DNA of 63,740 bases from Cyanobacteriota bacterium (GCA_026389335.1 JAPLIB010000097.1:1-63740); one strand, 5' to 3'. Shown: positions 34,307 to 44,124, counted from the stretch's first letter. Translations and numbers: made by a program. Notes: a model not told the origin generated them from the sequence alone.

Positions 34307-34635
34307 CAACGGCGATCTCCACTGCCTCCAATGACGTTACGGTCCATCCTGCTGGCCAGCTTGGCCAGGTTGGCGGCGGCGATGTCCTCCAGATCCAGAT
34401 CCAGCTCACTGGCGAGCTGGGCCAAGTACCAGAGCACATCACCGAGCTCGAGCCGCAGATCGTCGCGGATCTGGGCATCGAAGACGCCGCCGCGATCGCG
34501 CAGCACCTTCTTGACCTTGTCGGCCACTTCGCCGGCTTCACCGCACAGGCCAAGAGTGGGATAAATCGGATTGTTACCCACCTGTGGGTAGAGGGCTGTT
34601 TGACGGGATCGCTCCTGATAGGTGCGGAGGTCCAT
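34306..34635 (-). CDS. MazG-like nucleotide pyrophosphohydrolase
   Basis: A 109-residue protein of the MazG/NTP-PPase fold: YQERSRQTALYPQVGNNPIY, then LCGEAGEVADKVKKVLRDRG with the metal-binding ExxE pair, and DDLRLELGDVLWYLAQLASE with the second ExxD. It removes pyrophosphate from nucleotides, probably housekeeping NTP sanitation. It is a single-domain MazG-like form, not the tandem E. coli MazG. Start ATG at 34635 (MDLRTYQERS); a longer in-frame start exists but lacks conserved sequence. Divergent from pyk, 51 bp apart. Confidence 0.87.
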   Translation of the reverse strand: MDLRTYQERSRQTALYPQVGNNPIYPTLGLCGEAGEVADKVKKVLRDRGGVFDAQIRDDLRLELGDVLWYLAQLASELDLDLEDIAAANLAKLASRMDRNVIGGSGDRR

Positions 34636-34686
34636 GAAAAGCCGGGTCTGGTCGTGGCCGGATGGTAGTTTCCCGCTTGCGTCTCC

Positions 34687-36477
34687 ATGCCTGAGGGCCG
34701 ACACGATCCCATGCGTCGCACCAAGATCGTGGCCACTATCGGCCCTGCCACCGAATCACCTGAAGTGCTGCGTCGCCTGATCGAGGCCGGTGCCACCACA
34801 TTTCGGCTCAATTTTTCCCACGGCGACCACAGCGAGCACGCCGCCCGGATTGTCACCATTCGCCAGGTGGCCAGCGAGCTGGGGGTGAACATCGGCATCC
34901 TCCAGGATCTGCAGGGTCCGAAAATCAGGCTGGGTCGCTTTGCCGGCGGCCCGATCACCCTGGCCAACGGCGACAGCTTCACCCTCACCTCGCGGGACGT
35001 GAGCTGCAACCAGGAGATCGCCAGGGTCACCTATGACGGCCTGGCCGATGAGGTCACCGCCGGCAGTCGGATTCTGCTCGACGACGGACGGGTCGAGATG
35101 GTGGTCAAGCAGGTGGATCGCCCCCAACAGACGCTGCACTGTGAAGTGACCGTCGGCGGCGTTCTCTCCAACAACAAGGGGGTCAACTTCCCCGATGTCC
35201 AGCTCTCGATCCGCGCCCTCACCGACAAGGACCGCATCGATCTGGAGTTCGGTCTGGCCCAGGGGGTCGACTGGGTGGCCCTGAGCTTCGTGCGCAATCC
35301 CTCCGACATGCAGGAGATTCGTGAGCTGATCCGCTCCCACGGCCACACGACTCCGGTGGTGGCCAAGATTGAAAAGTTTGAAGCGATAGATTCGATTGAT
35401 GCCATCCTCCCGCTCTGCGATGGCGTGATGGTGGCCCGCGGCGACCTGGGCGTGGAGATGCCGGCGGAAGAGGTGCCGCTGCTGCAGAAGGAGTTGATCC
35501 GCAAGGCCAACAGCCTCGGCATTCCGATCATCACCGCCACCCAGATGCTCGACTCGATGGCCTCCTGCCCCAGGCCCACCCGAGCCGAAGTGAGCGACGT
35601 GGCCAACGCCATCCTCGATGGCACCGACGCCGTGATGCTCTCGAACGAAACAGCCGTCGGCGATTTCCCGGTGGAGGCGGTTGCCACCATGGCCCAGATC
35701 GCCCGGCGCATCGAGCGTGATTACCCCCAACGGGTGCTCGACAGCCACATGGCCACCACCATCCCCAATGCCATCTGCCAGGCGGTGAGCAGCATTGCGC
35801 GCCAACTCGATGCGGCGGCGATTCTGCCGCTCACCAAGAGCGGCTCCACCGCCCGCAATGTCAGCAAGTTCAGGCCCAGCACCCCGATCCTGGCCATCAC
35901 CAGCGACGTCAGCGTCGCTCGTCAGCTGCAACTGGTCTGGGGCGTCACCCCCCTGTTGATTGCCGAGCAGATCAACTCCGGCAGCACCTTCAACGTGGCC
36001 ATGGGTGTGGCCCAGGAGAAGGGGTGGCTGCTGGAGGGAGATCTGGTAGTGCAGACCCAGGGCACCCTCGAGGGTGTCAGTGGCTCCACCGATCTGGTGC
36101 GCGTCGGCCTGGTGACGGCGGTGCTGGGTCGGGGCGTCGGCGTCGGTCAGGGCTCGATCAACGGTCGTGTGCGGATCGCTGCCAGCCCGGAGGAGGCCAA
36201 CGCCCTGCAGGCGGGTGAGATACTGGTGGTGCGCGAAACCAGTGACGCCTATCAGGACGCGATCAGCCGCAGCAGCGGCGTGATCAGCGAACTGGGCGGC
36301 AGCGAAAGTCATGCGGCCGTGCTGGCCCTGGCTCTGGGGATCCCGGCGATTGTGGGCGTGGCCAATGCCACCTCAACCCTGCGCCAGGGGGAGATCATCA
36401 CCTTGGCTGTGCAGGACGGCGTGGTGCATCGTGGCGCTCTCAGCCCGATGGAGATGGGGACGACTCCAGCGTTCTAG
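34687..36477 (+). CDS. pyk: Pyruvate kinase
   Basis: A 596-residue pyruvate kinase converting PEP and ADP to pyruvate and ATP. N-terminal RRTKIVATIGPATESPEVLR, then FRLNFSHGDHSEHAARI, VVAKIEKFEAIDSIDAI, MVARGDLGVEMPAEEVP and the DGTDAVMLSNETAVGDFPVE block give the complete catalytic domain. It is longer than the 470-residue E. coli type because of an extra C-terminal PEP-utilising mobile domain (about 480-590, SRSSGVISELGGSESHAAVL), as in many cyanobacteria and Gram-positives. ATG at 34687 or 34711 both fit. Confidence 0.97.
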   Translation: MPEGRHDPMRRTKIVATIGPATESPEVLRRLIEAGATTFRLNFSHGDHSEHAARIVTIRQVASELGVNIGILQDLQGPKIRLGRFAGGPITLANGDSFTLTSRDVSCNQEIARVTYDGLADEVTAGSRILLDDGRVEMVVKQVDRPQQTLHCEVTVGGVLSNNKGVNFPDVQLSIRALTDKDRIDLEFGLAQGVDWVALSFVRNPSDMQEIRELIRSHGHTTPVVAKIEKFEAIDSIDAILPLCDGVMVARGDLGVEMPAEEVPLLQKELIRKANSLGIPIITATQMLDSMASCPRPTRAEVSDVANAILDGTDAVMLSNETAVGDFPVEAVATMAQIARRIERDYPQRVLDSHMATTIPNAICQAVSSIARQLDAAAILPLTKSGSTARNVSKFRPSTPILAITSDVSVARQLQLVWGVTPLLIAEQINSGSTFNVAMGVAQEKGWLLEGDLVVQTQGTLEGVSGSTDLVRVGLVTAVLGRGVGVGQGSINGRVRIAASPEEANALQAGEILVVRETSDAYQDAISRSSGVISELGGSESHAAVLALALGIPAIVGVANATSTLRQGEIITLAVQDGVVHRGALSPMEMGTTPAF

Positions 36478-36593
36478 CCGCCCAGCCCATCCACCAACCC
36501 AGCCAACTCAAGCGGCGAGCCCACCAGGTTGGCCGCCTGCCTGCTTGCCTCACCAGCACGCCAGACTTCCCATCCGTCCAGGCAGCCCCTTCG

Positions 36594-37823
36594 ATGGCCC
36601 ACAAATTGCCGCTGCGGGAAACCGTGGGCATGGCCCTCAGCACCCTCCAGGCCAATCGGTTGCGCAGCCTGCTCACCATGCTGGGCATCGTGATCGGCAA
36701 TGCCTCGGTGATCACCCTGGTGGGGGTGGGCCAGGGCGCCCAGAACCTGGCTGCTGGTCAGCTCAGCACCCTGGGCGCCAACGTGCTGTTCATAGTGCCG
36801 GGCCGCAACGACACCCGCCGCCAAGGGATCGACACACCGAAAACCCTGGTGCTCGAAGATGCCGAGGCCATCGCCGAACAGGTGCCCAGCGTCAACCGCG
36901 TCGTGCCCCAGATCACCCTCAGTGATGTGGTGCAGGCAGGCTCCCTGGCCGCCACGGCGACGATCTCCGGCGTCACCCCCGACTTTTTGCCGGTGCGCAA
37001 TTTCGAGGTGGCCCAGGGCCGTTTTCTCAGCGATGCCGATGTCAAAGGGGCGCGCAGTGTGGCGGTGATCGGCCCCGATCTGCGCGACAAGCTGATGCCG
37101 ACCGGCGATGCGATCGGCCGCCAGCTGCGCATCCGCGACCAGGCGTTCGAAGTGATCGGTGTGCTGGCGCCCAAGGGGGCGGTGTTCGGCGCCAACCAGG
37201 ATGAAGTGGCCTACATCCCGCTGAGCACGATGGTGAGCCGGCTCAGTGGTCGCGATCCCACCTATGGCATCACCCTCAGCTTCATCAGTGTTGAGGCCAG
37301 GAACGAAGAGAGCACCGGCGCCGCCAGCTTCCAGATCAGCAATCTGCTGCGCCAGCGCCATCGCATCCTGCGCGATGACGACTTTTCCGTGCGCTCTCAG
37401 AAAGATGCCCAGACGATCGTCGGCACCATCACCGGTGGCCTGACGCTGATGCTGGGCGCGATCGGCACCATCTCCCTGTTGGTGGGAGGGATCGGCATCA
37501 TGAACATCATGCTGGTGTCCGTGAGTGAGCGGACCGAGGAAATCGGGCTGCGCAAAGCCCTGGGGGCACGCAGCAGCGATGTGTTGCTGCAGTTCCTGGT
37601 GGAATCCCTGGTGCTCGCCAGTCTGGGGGGGGTGATCGGCAGCAGCGTGGGCATCGGCGCCGTCGGCCTGGTGGCCGCCTTCACGCCCCTGCCGGCCAGC
37701 ATCGCTGCCGGCACCGTGCTCGGCACGGTGCTGCTCTCCGGCTCCATTGGCCTGTTCTTCGGCGTGGTGCCGGCCCGTAGGGCTTCCAGGCTCGATCCGA
37801 TCGTGGCTCTGCGCAGCCTCTGA
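36594..37823 (+). CDS. MacB-type ABC transporter permease
   Basis: A 409-residue FtsX/MacB-family permease. It opens with LSTLQANRLRSLLTMLGIVI and a periplasmic MacB-PCD domain (about residues 60-260, including the GVTPDFLPVRNFEVAQGRFL block). Three C-terminal helices contain SLLVGGIGIMNIMLVSVSER, TEEIGLRKALGARSSDVLLQ and the last motif GVVPARRASRLDPIVALRSL. Such permeases work in tripartite efflux or envelope-lipid/peptide export with a separate ATPase. No ATPase or membrane-fusion gene is adjacent, so the partners are elsewhere. 116 bp after pyk. Confidence 0.9.
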   Translation: MAHKLPLRETVGMALSTLQANRLRSLLTMLGIVIGNASVITLVGVGQGAQNLAAGQLSTLGANVLFIVPGRNDTRRQGIDTPKTLVLEDAEAIAEQVPSVNRVVPQITLSDVVQAGSLAATATISGVTPDFLPVRNFEVAQGRFLSDADVKGARSVAVIGPDLRDKLMPTGDAIGRQLRIRDQAFEVIGVLAPKGAVFGANQDEVAYIPLSTMVSRLSGRDPTYGITLSFISVEARNEESTGAASFQISNLLRQRHRILRDDDFSVRSQKDAQTIVGTITGGLTLMLGAIGTISLLVGGIGIMNIMLVSVSERTEEIGLRKALGARSSDVLLQFLVESLVLASLGGVIGSSVGIGAVGLVAAFTPLPASIAAGTVLGTVLLSGSIGLFFGVVPARRASRLDPIVALRSL

Positions 37824-38054
37824 GTCTCCTCCCCGAAACCGGCGACGGGGCATGCGTGAGCGGGCCCCCTGACGCCCCAGCACCCGAAGACCTGGAAGCG
37901 GGTGAACCGTCGCCTGGACTGGAAAGTGCGGCGGCCAGGCCACCGACAACACCGCAGCCAAGACATGCACAGCAATAGGGAGAAATCCTTAAGACCGGCA
38001 AACCGTGGCGATCGTCACCTTCGCTCCAGCGTGGTAAGTGGGTAAATCAAGGGT

Positions 38055-38384
38055 GTGTTGTCTTCGTATCGAAACTTGGAGCTCCAGGCCCTTTTGGATT
38101 GTGGATACCGCAACGCCAGCGATCGGATGGTGATCCTGCGGTGTTGCGGGCCCAATGCTTTTTATCTGGAGCGTGTCGTCTTCCCGTTTGAGCTGCTCAG
38201 CTTCCAGTGCCCCCTCCAGAGCGAAATCGAGATCTGGACCCACGGTCTCGGCGGCGCCGAGCTGGTGGAAACCCTGCCCGCTGGCGAGTTGCTTGTTGAA
38301 GCGCCCTTGCCCCTGGCCGCCTCCCCCCTGACAGAGTCCCAGCTTGAGGGGGCAGAGCTCAGCCCCTGGCTGCAGGCGAGCTGA
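38055..38384 (+). CDS. DUF1830 family protein
   Basis: A 109-residue protein with a domain of the cyanobacterial DUF1830 type: [38 protein letters not shown] and a following EIWTH. DUF1830 function is unknown; the domain looks like a small beta-rich module. The C-terminal 35 residues are a non-conserved acidic tail. The start taken is GTG at 38055, because no ATG occurs before the conserved region. It lies 91 bp upstream of ftsH and may share its promoter region. Confidence 0.7.
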   Translation: MLSSYRNLELQALLDCGYRNASDRMVILRCCGPNAFYLERVVFPFELLSFQCPLQSEIEIWTHGLGGAELVETLPAGELLVEAPLPLAASPLTESQLEGAELSPWLQAS

Positions 38385-38475
38385 ATCGAACGGTGCTGGG
38401 GCAGATTGGGTACGTTCGGGGCGTCACGATCCCAAGACCCACCCCGTTACGATTGTTCAACAATTTCCTCCCATC

Positions 38476-40425
38476 ATGAATCAGCGCTGGCGACTCCTGG
38501 CTCTCTGGCTGCTGCCGATCGGAGTGGCGCTCTTCCTGGGCTGGCAACTCCTGGGTAGCGGTCCCAACAAGCTCACCGCCAACGGCCCCACCGTGGCGCC
38601 CAGCAATGCCGCCGTCGCCCGCATGAGCTACGGCCGCTTCCTCGACTACGTCGAGGCCGGCCGTGTCACCGCCGTTGACATCTACGACGGTGGCCGCACC
38701 GCGGTGATTGAAGCGGTGGATCCCGATCTCGACAACCGCGTCCAGAAGCTGCGGGTAGACCTGCCTGGCCTGGCACCGGAACTGATAAACAAACTCAAGG
38801 ATCAGGGCATCAGCTTTGACATCCATCCGCCTCGCACCACCCCACCGGCGATCGGGCTGCTTGGCAACCTGCTGTTCCCGCTGCTGCTGATTGGATCCCT
38901 GGTGCTGCTGGCTCGCCGTTCCAATGGCATGCCCGGAGGGCCTGGTCAGGCGATGCAGTTCGGCAAGACCAAGGCTCGTTTTGCCATGGAAGCCGAAACC
39001 GGCGTCAAGTTTGACGATGTGGCCGGTGTGGAAGAAGCCAAGCAGGACCTTCAGGAGGTGGTCACCTTCCTTAAGACGCCGGAGCGCTTCACCTCGGTCG
39101 GCGCCCGCATTCCCAAGGGTGTGCTGCTCGTGGGCCCTCCTGGCACCGGCAAAACCCTGCTGGCCAAGGCGATTGCCGGTGAGGCCGGCGTGCCTTTTTT
39201 CTCGCTCTCCGGTTCGGAGTTTGTCGAGATGTTCGTGGGGGTAGGCGCCAGCCGGGTGAGGGATCTGTTCAAGCGGGCCAAGGAAAACAGCCCCTGTCTG
39301 ATCTTCATCGATGAAATCGATGCGGTGGGCCGTCAGCGTGGTGCCGGCATCGGCGGCGGCAACGACGAACGGGAGCAGACCCTCAACCAGCTGCTCACCG
39401 AAATGGACGGCTTCGAAGGCAACAGCGGCATCATCATCATTGCCGCCACCAACCGTCCCGATGTGTTGGATTCAGCCCTGATGCGCCCGGGTCGCTTCGA
39501 TCGTCAGGTTCAGGTGGATGCCCCGGACATCAAGGGCCGTCTTTCGATTCTCGAAGTTCATTCCCGCAACAAGAAACTGGCTGAGGGTGTTTCCCTCGAA
39601 GCCATTGCCCGCCGCACCCCCGGTTTCACCGGTGCTGACCTGGCCAATCTGCTGAATGAGGCAGCCATCCTCACGGCCCGGCGCCGCAAGGAGGCCATCA
39701 GTTTGGCTGAAATCGATGATGCTGTGGATCGGGTGATCGCCGGCATGGAGGGCAAACCGCTCACCGATGGCCGCAGCAAGCGTCTGATCGCCTATCACGA
39801 AGTCGGCCACGCGATCGTCGGCACCCTGATCAAGGATCACGATCCTGTCCAGAAGGTCACCCTGATTCCCAGGGGGCAGGCCCAGGGACTCACCTGGTTC
39901 GCTCCCGATGAGGAGCAGATGCTGGTGAGCCGTGCCCAGCTGCGGGCTCGCATCATGGGTGCCCTGGGCGGTCGGGCCGCGGAAGACGTGGTCTTCGGCC
40001 ATTCGGAAGTCACGACCGGTGCCGGTGGCGACATCCAGCAGGTGGCCTCCATTTCCCGCCAGATGGTCACCCGTTTCGGCATGAGCGACCTGGGCCAGTT
40101 CTCGCTGGAAGCCGGCAATCAGGAGGTGTTCCTCGGCCGCGATCTGATGACCCGCAACGATGGCTCTGACGCCTTAGCCAGTCGCATTGATGATGCGGTT
40201 CGTCAGATTGTGCAGAGCTGTTATGTCGATACGGTCAAACTTGTCGCAGCGAATCGGGTGTGTATCGATCGTTTGGTGGAACTGCTGATTGAAAAGGAAA
40301 CGCTCGATGGCGAGGAGTTCCGCTCCGTTGTCGCTGAGTTCACCCATGTGCCCGAAAAGGAACGCTTCAGCCCAATCTTGAGTGCCGTTGCCAGCGATCG
40401 GGAAACGGTCAGCCAAAACGTCTGA
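38476..40425 (+). CDS. ftsH: ATP-dependent zinc metalloprotease FtsH
   Basis: A 649-residue membrane AAA+ protease. Two N-terminal helices (about residues 7-25 and 128-148) flank a small lumenal/periplasmic domain. The AAA domain has Walker A GPPGTGKT, the pore motif [20 protein letters not shown], Walker [17 protein letters not shown] and the [23 protein letters not shown]. The Zn site is HEVGH with a later Asp ligand. It is of the thylakoid type that degrades damaged D1 in photosystem II repair in cyanobacteria. ATG at 38476 ([12 protein letters not shown]) is chosen because upstream in-frame sequence is the DUF1830 region. Followed by a 475-bp gap before clpP. Confidence 0.96.
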   Translation: MNQRWRLLALWLLPIGVALFLGWQLLGSGPNKLTANGPTVAPSNAAVARMSYGRFLDYVEAGRVTAVDIYDGGRTAVIEAVDPDLDNRVQKLRVDLPGLAPELINKLKDQGISFDIHPPRTTPPAIGLLGNLLFPLLLIGSLVLLARRSNGMPGGPGQAMQFGKTKARFAMEAETGVKFDDVAGVEEAKQDLQEVVTFLKTPERFTSVGARIPKGVLLVGPPGTGKTLLAKAIAGEAGVPFFSLSGSEFVEMFVGVGASRVRDLFKRAKENSPCLIFIDEIDAVGRQRGAGIGGGNDEREQTLNQLLTEMDGFEGNSGIIIIAATNRPDVLDSALMRPGRFDRQVQVDAPDIKGRLSILEVHSRNKKLAEGVSLEAIARRTPGFTGADLANLLNEAAILTARRRKEAISLAEIDDAVDRVIAGMEGKPLTDGRSKRLIAYHEVGHAIVGTLIKDHDPVQKVTLIPRGQAQGLTWFAPDEEQMLVSRAQLRARIMGALGGRAAEDVVFGHSEVTTGAGGDIQQVASISRQMVTRFGMSDLGQFSLEAGNQEVFLGRDLMTRNDGSDALASRIDDAVRQIVQSCYVDTVKLVAANRVCIDRLVELLIEKETLDGEEFRSVVAEFTHVPEKERFSPILSAVASDRETVSQNV

Positions 40426-40484
40426 AGTAACTTCGGAACAGGCTATGGCAGGGCTGCAGACCTTGCCATAATGCTCTTATACTT

Positions 40485-40594
40485 TCTTTTTGGCTCCAAC
40501 AGGCAACTGAATCAAGCCAACAGTCTCAGACATAAATCGCCAGAAAGATGCTAACTCCAGCATCTCCACCTGCCCACCCTGCGGTGGGCTTTTT
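40485..40594 (+). ncRNA. Candidate small RNA or ftsH 3' UTR element
   Basis: Downstream of a promoter-like AT-rich stretch (CCATAATGCTCTTATACT around 40466-40483) lies about 110 bp with two hairpins: AGATGCT/AGCATCT (40546-40552 with 40559-40565, 6-nt loop) and a final terminator at 40572-40594. No reading frame is conserved. Start and independence from ftsH transcription are inferred, not seen. Confidence 0.3.
40572..40594 (+). terminator. Rho-independent terminator downstream of ftsH
   Basis: GCCCACC (40572-40578) pairs with GGTGGGC (40583-40589) across a 4-nt loop and is followed by five T residues (40590-40594). It ends transcription from ftsH or from the candidate small RNA. Confidence 0.88.
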
Positions 40595-40901
40595 GATGCA
40601 GGCCCGTCAACAGGCCCCGAGCAAATCTCAAAGTATCAGGCGGCTGGTTTACTTGGACCCGGCTGGGCATCAGGGGCGAGCCCTAGCCAGCTCAGCTGAC
40701 TCCCAGGGGCCTGAGCAAACCAGGCACGCCGCATCCTTGCCCCGTGATCTGTGTAGCCCCTGGTCGGTAAGCGCAGGGGCCCAGACGCAGCATCGGCGCA
40801 AGACAACCGGACAAATCAAGAGCTCACCCACCTCAGCAATCAAGGGCACCCACGGTCGTGGAGTGCCCTTGTGGGTTCTGCGAGCTGAACGATCAGCCGA
40901 T

Positions 40902-41492
40902 TCAGACCGGCCGCACAGTGCGCTTATCGATCACCTTGTCGATCAGTCCGTAGGCCATGGCCTCAGCCGGTGACATAAAGAAGTCCCGATCGGTGTCGGA
41001 TTGCATCCGCTCCAGGGGTTGACCGGTGCGCTCAGCCAGCTCACGGTTGAGCTTGTCTTTGAGGTAGAGAATCTCATCCGCCTGGATGCGGATATCGCTG
41101 GCCTGGCCCCTGGCGCCGCCGAGGGGTTGGTGAATCATGATCCGGGAATGGGTGAGGCTGCTGCGCTTGCCCTTGGCTCCTGCACACAACAGAAATGCCC
41201 CCATGCTGGCGGCCAGGCCAACACAGACGGTCTGCACATCGGGTTTGATGTGCTGCATGGTGTCGAAGATGCCGAGGCCGTCATACACCGAACCACCAGG
41301 GGAGTTGATGTAGAGGAAGATGTCCTTGTCCGGATCCTCCGCTTCCAGGAACAGCAGCTGGGCCACCACCCGATTGGCTGATTCGGCTGTCACCGGCTCG
41401 CCAAGGAAAATGATTCTCTCCCGCAACAGGCGGGAGTAGATGTCGAAAGCCCTCTCGCCGCGACCCGACTCCTCAATCACAATCGGGATCAT
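40902..41492 (-). CDS. clpP: ATP-dependent Clp protease proteolytic subunit
   Basis: A 196-residue ClpP serine protease: [40 protein letters not shown], the catalytic Ser in [20 protein letters not shown], the His in [11 protein letters not shown] and the Asp in [20 protein letters not shown]. This is the complete catalytic triad, unlike ClpR-type paralogues of cyanobacteria. It forms heptameric rings with Clp ATPases. ATG at 41492 ([14 protein letters not shown]) is used; a longer frame exists. Converges on the ftsH side and diverges from thf1. Confidence 0.95.
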   Translation of the reverse strand: MIPIVIEESGRGERAFDIYSRLLRERIIFLGEPVTAESANRVVAQLLFLEAEDPDKDIFLYINSPGGSVYDGLGIFDTMQHIKPDVQTVCVGLAASMGAFLLCAGAKGKRSSLTHSRIMIHQPLGGARGQASDIRIQADEILYLKDKLNRELAERTGQPLERMQSDTDRDFFMSPAEAMAYGLIDKVIDKRTVRPV

Positions 41493-41590
41493 GGACCGCT
41501 GCAGCACAACTTGCCCGATCCTACTGAAGCTGCCGGTGCATTGGCTCGGGCTGCAGCGCTAAGGTCGCTGCACCTTGATGGCCGACCTGC

Positions 41591-42286
41591 GTGAGCGACG
41601 CCCAGACCGTTGCCGACAGCAAGCGTGCGTTCCACAGCGCCTTCCCCCATGTCATCAGCCCGATGTACCGGCGGATGGTGGATGAACTGTTGGTAGAACT
41701 GCACCTGCTGAGCCATCAGAGCGGCTTTGAGGCCGATCCCCTCTTCGCCACCGGCCTCGTGCAGGTGTTTGACGGGTTCAGCCGTGGCTATCGCCCTGAG
41801 CAACAGCGGCTGCCCCTGTTCCAGGCGCTGTGCAGCTCCTCCGGCTTCGACGCCGCCAAGCTGCGCCAGCAGCGGGATGGGGCGATGGCCTCCATGGGGC
41901 AGCACTCCGTGGACGCAGTGAAGCAATGGATCGAGCAGCAGGGGGAAGGGGCGCCGGCCCCGGTGGCCCAGGCCCTGGCCAGCATCCGCCGCAATGATTT
42001 CCACTACTCGCGGCTGATGGCCGTCGGTCTGTTGTCCCTGCTGGAACAGGCCCAGGGCGCCGACGCGCTCGATCCCCAGGCTCTGCGGGCCGCTGCCCAC
42101 GAGGTGGGCGAGTCCATGGGCCTGCTGCGTGATCGCCTCGACAAGGATCTCAGTCTCTATGCCGCCAACCTGGAGAAGTTGGCCCAGGCGGTGGTGATGC
42201 TGGAAGAAACCGTGGCCGCCGACCGCCGCCGCCGCGAACGCCAGCAACTCAACGAGTCACCAGAAGGCGTCCCGTCAGCTGGCTGA
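41591..42286 (+). CDS. thf1: Thf1/Psb29 photosystem II biogenesis protein
   Basis: A 231-residue protein of the Psb29/THF1 family: VADSKRAFHSAFPHVISPMY near the N-terminus, MVDELLVELHLLSHQSGFEA, then FDGFSRGYRPEQQRLPLFQA and RRNDFHYSRLMAVGLLSLLE. Thf1 interacts with FtsH and helps PSII assembly/repair and thylakoid formation, so its nearness to ftsH and clpP is functionally coherent. The C-terminal third is helical/coiled-coil with a basic end. GTG start at 41591. Its 3' end overlaps the converging 42249-43817 gene by 38 bp. Confidence 0.94.
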   Translation: MSDAQTVADSKRAFHSAFPHVISPMYRRMVDELLVELHLLSHQSGFEADPLFATGLVQVFDGFSRGYRPEQQRLPLFQALCSSSGFDAAKLRQQRDGAMASMGQHSVDAVKQWIEQQGEGAPAPVAQALASIRRNDFHYSRLMAVGLLSLLEQAQGADALDPQALRAAAHEVGESMGLLRDRLDKDLSLYAANLEKLAQAVVMLEETVAADRRRRERQQLNESPEGVPSAG

Positions 42287-43817
42287 TCGGTAGGGATTGA
42301 TCTCCCGCCTGGCGAGCCTCGATCTCCAGTTGACTGGCACGGCGCACCAGATCCGGTACCTCGGCGGGCAACATCTCAAGCGCCGCCAGAGCGGCGGGCC
42401 GGCTGCGCAACAGCAGCCCCCCGGCGGCAGGCAAGGGGTTGGCTGAGCCGCCTATGCGGGCTAGGGGCCCTCTGGGTACGGGACCAAGGAACAGCAGCAG
42501 CTGGGATTCACCGCTGCCAGTGGGCAGCCAGCGCCAGCCCCCCACGATCACGCCGTCGCCTCGGGTCCAGGTGGCGGCGGCCAGGGAAATCCCGGCTGAA
42601 GCGGCCGTCGTGGTGACGGTGGGCAGCATCCCGGGAACTGTCGGGACGGGCTGGGTGGGGTCTGGGACGCTTGGCGTGGCACCGGCGGGTCCAGGCGTGC
42701 TGGCCGCTGGGGTAGAGGCGGCAGCACCTGGGGCCGGCCCTGAAGATGCAGTTTGGACGGCTGGCTTGAGGCCCTGCTCCTGCAGGGAACGGCCGAGGCG
42801 ATCCAGCAATCTCTGCCAGGCGGCCCGCTCCTTGCCCGCCACCAACTGCAGCTCCAGGGAGGCCTGGAACGGACCCTGGGGCAGGGGACGCAGCCGCAGC
42901 TGGAACGGGGCCTTGCGCAACAGCGCCAGCCGGTCGGTGTCGATGCCGTAGCGGCTGGCCAGTGGATCGCGGATCATCTGGCGCGAGAGCAGACCCTGAA
43001 TCAACAGATCCAGCGACGCCCCCTCGATCTGCAGCAATTGATCGGGAGGCAGCGGCCCATGGCGCGGCGGCTCGATCCAGGTGGGATTGGCGGCATCGCG
43101 GGTCAGCACCCCATCGACGGCCGCCGCCTCCCCAGACCAGACCACACCCGTGGCATCGAGGCCGATGCTGAGGCAACCATCCTGGAAGCGCTGCAACAGG
43201 GGCGCCATTGGACCGGCAATCACACCGATGGCGGTGGAATTCCAGAACACCGCCTGGGTGCTGCGCAGGCGATCGAGGCAGCGCCGCTGCAGGCCACGGC
43301 TTCGCCGTTGCTGGGGCCGCAAGCCATCCCGCAGCATCTGCAACGCCAGCGGATCGGGCGCCACCACCACCAGATCACCGAGGCGCATCGCCTGGGCGGG
43401 CAGTGAGGCAACCGTGCTCGGCGGCAGGCTCGAAGCGGGCAGGGCCAGAATCGGCGCCCCATCCACATGCTCACCCCAGAGCTGCCACCAGAAACCTCGC
43501 TGCTGGCGCCAGGCCCGCTCGGCCAGGGGGCCGCCGAGGCGCTGGCGCCAGAGATCGGGAACGGCCCGCTGCGGTGCAGCGGGAAAGCTCTGCAGCAGTG
43601 TGACGCCATCGAGCAACTGCTCCAGTCCCTGGGCCCGGGGCCTGGGCAGCCGCTGCAGCGCCGCCAGGGGCAGCGCCACCAGCAACAGGATGGTCGTGGC
43701 CGTGATCGGCAGCGGCAAGGAGCGCCGGGGCACTCTCCCCGCCAGTCCCCCGGCAGCAGCCAAGGAAAGGGCGGGGATCTGCAAACGCCGCAAGAGCAAC
43801 GGTCTGAACAGCCTCAT
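42249..43817 (-). CDS. Conserved hypothetical membrane-anchored protein (DUF3352-like organisation)
   Basis: A 522-residue protein that I cannot assign firmly. There is an N-terminal basic segment followed by one helix LPITATTILLLVALPLAALQ, then a large extracytoplasmic part with repeated hydrophobic/Gly motifs (FWNSTAIGVIAGPMAPLLQR, FQLRLRPLPQGPFQASLELQ). A Pro/Ser/Ala/Thr-rich linker (about residues 360-405) separates it from a last globular part (SQLLLFLGPVPRGP, LLLRSRPAALAALEMLPAEV). Size and layout resemble cyanobacterial DUF3352 proteins, but this is a guess. ATG at 43817 is preferred over an upstream TTG. Confidence 0.6.
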   Translation of the reverse strand: MRLFRPLLLRRLQIPALSLAAAGGLAGRVPRRSLPLPITATTILLLVALPLAALQRLPRPRAQGLEQLLDGVTLLQSFPAAPQRAVPDLWRQRLGGPLAERAWRQQRGFWWQLWGEHVDGAPILALPASSLPPSTVASLPAQAMRLGDLVVVAPDPLALQMLRDGLRPQQRRSRGLQRRCLDRLRSTQAVFWNSTAIGVIAGPMAPLLQRFQDGCLSIGLDATGVVWSGEAAAVDGVLTRDAANPTWIEPPRHGPLPPDQLLQIEGASLDLLIQGLLSRQMIRDPLASRYGIDTDRLALLRKAPFQLRLRPLPQGPFQASLELQLVAGKERAAWQRLLDRLGRSLQEQGLKPAVQTASSGPAPGAAASTPAASTPGPAGATPSVPDPTQPVPTVPGMLPTVTTTAASAGISLAAATWTRGDGVIVGGWRWLPTGSGESQLLLFLGPVPRGPLARIGGSANPLPAAGGLLLRSRPAALAALEMLPAEVPDLVRRASQLEIEARQAGDQSLPISQLTGRLLVTR

Positions 43818-43897
43818 GGCGCCACGGATAAAAGGGTGGCGCAACTTGCACCGATCGGCACCATTGGGCTGGAAGTGGACATCGCGCCGCGACAGTC

Positions 43898-43924
43898 AAA
43901 AACAGGCCCCCTGCCCGGAGGGGG
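43898..43924 (-). terminator. Rho-independent terminator downstream of the petN region
   Basis: On the minus strand CCCCCT and AGGGGG form a stem with a 6-nt loop (43907-43912 with 43919-43924), followed by a T-rich run read from A residues at 43898-43902. It closes the petN transcription unit 33 bp after the small 55-residue gene. Confidence 0.75.
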
Positions 43925-43956
43925 TGAAAAGCGCCGTCCCGTCCTGCCGCAAGCGC

Positions 43957-44124
43957 TCAGGCCCGGGGGCGGGATTCGAGCGCTTTGCGGCGCGCACGAT
44001 CCCGCCACTCCATGGCGGAGAGGTAGATCACCCCGGCGCTGACGAATAACAGCAACAGCGAGGCGATGGCGGCCAGGACGGTGCCGCTGCTGAGGGACAG
44101 CTCAGAAATCGAGGGAGTTGTCAC
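43957..44124 (-). CDS. Small single-helix membrane protein overlapping petN
   Basis: A 55-residue frame that starts inside petN: GTG at 44122-44124, overlapping the petN 3' end by 23 bp in another frame, and ends at TGA 43957-43959. The product begins [14 protein letters not shown], has one hydrophobic helix ([20 protein letters not shown]) and a strongly basic C-terminus ([17 protein letters not shown]). This is the typical layout of small thylakoid proteins, with a positive-inside tail. A terminator follows. I do not know the family; translational coupling to petN and the helix support a real gene. It is below usual gene-finder thresholds. Confidence 0.6.
   Translation of the reverse strand: MTTPSISELSLSSGTVLAAIASLLLLFVSAGVIYLSAMEWRDRARRKALESRPRA

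Larger units (their letters stand above)
40426..40901. other. Intergenic region between ftsH and clpP
   Basis: A 476-bp gap flanked by the 3' ends of ftsH and clpP. The ftsH-proximal part (about 40440-40600) is AT-rich and holds a candidate small RNA or ftsH 3' UTR with a terminator. The middle (40600-40840) holds no gene I can support. At 40841-40871 a 9-bp stem CAAGGGCAC/GTGCCCTTG with an inner stem faces clpP and may stop clpP transcription, although its T tract is poor. Confidence 0.55.

Noticed and set aside
40548-40973. Plus-strand frame of 141 codons after ftsH
   Set aside because: It crosses a strong terminator and enters the antisense of clpP; low-complexity with no domain.
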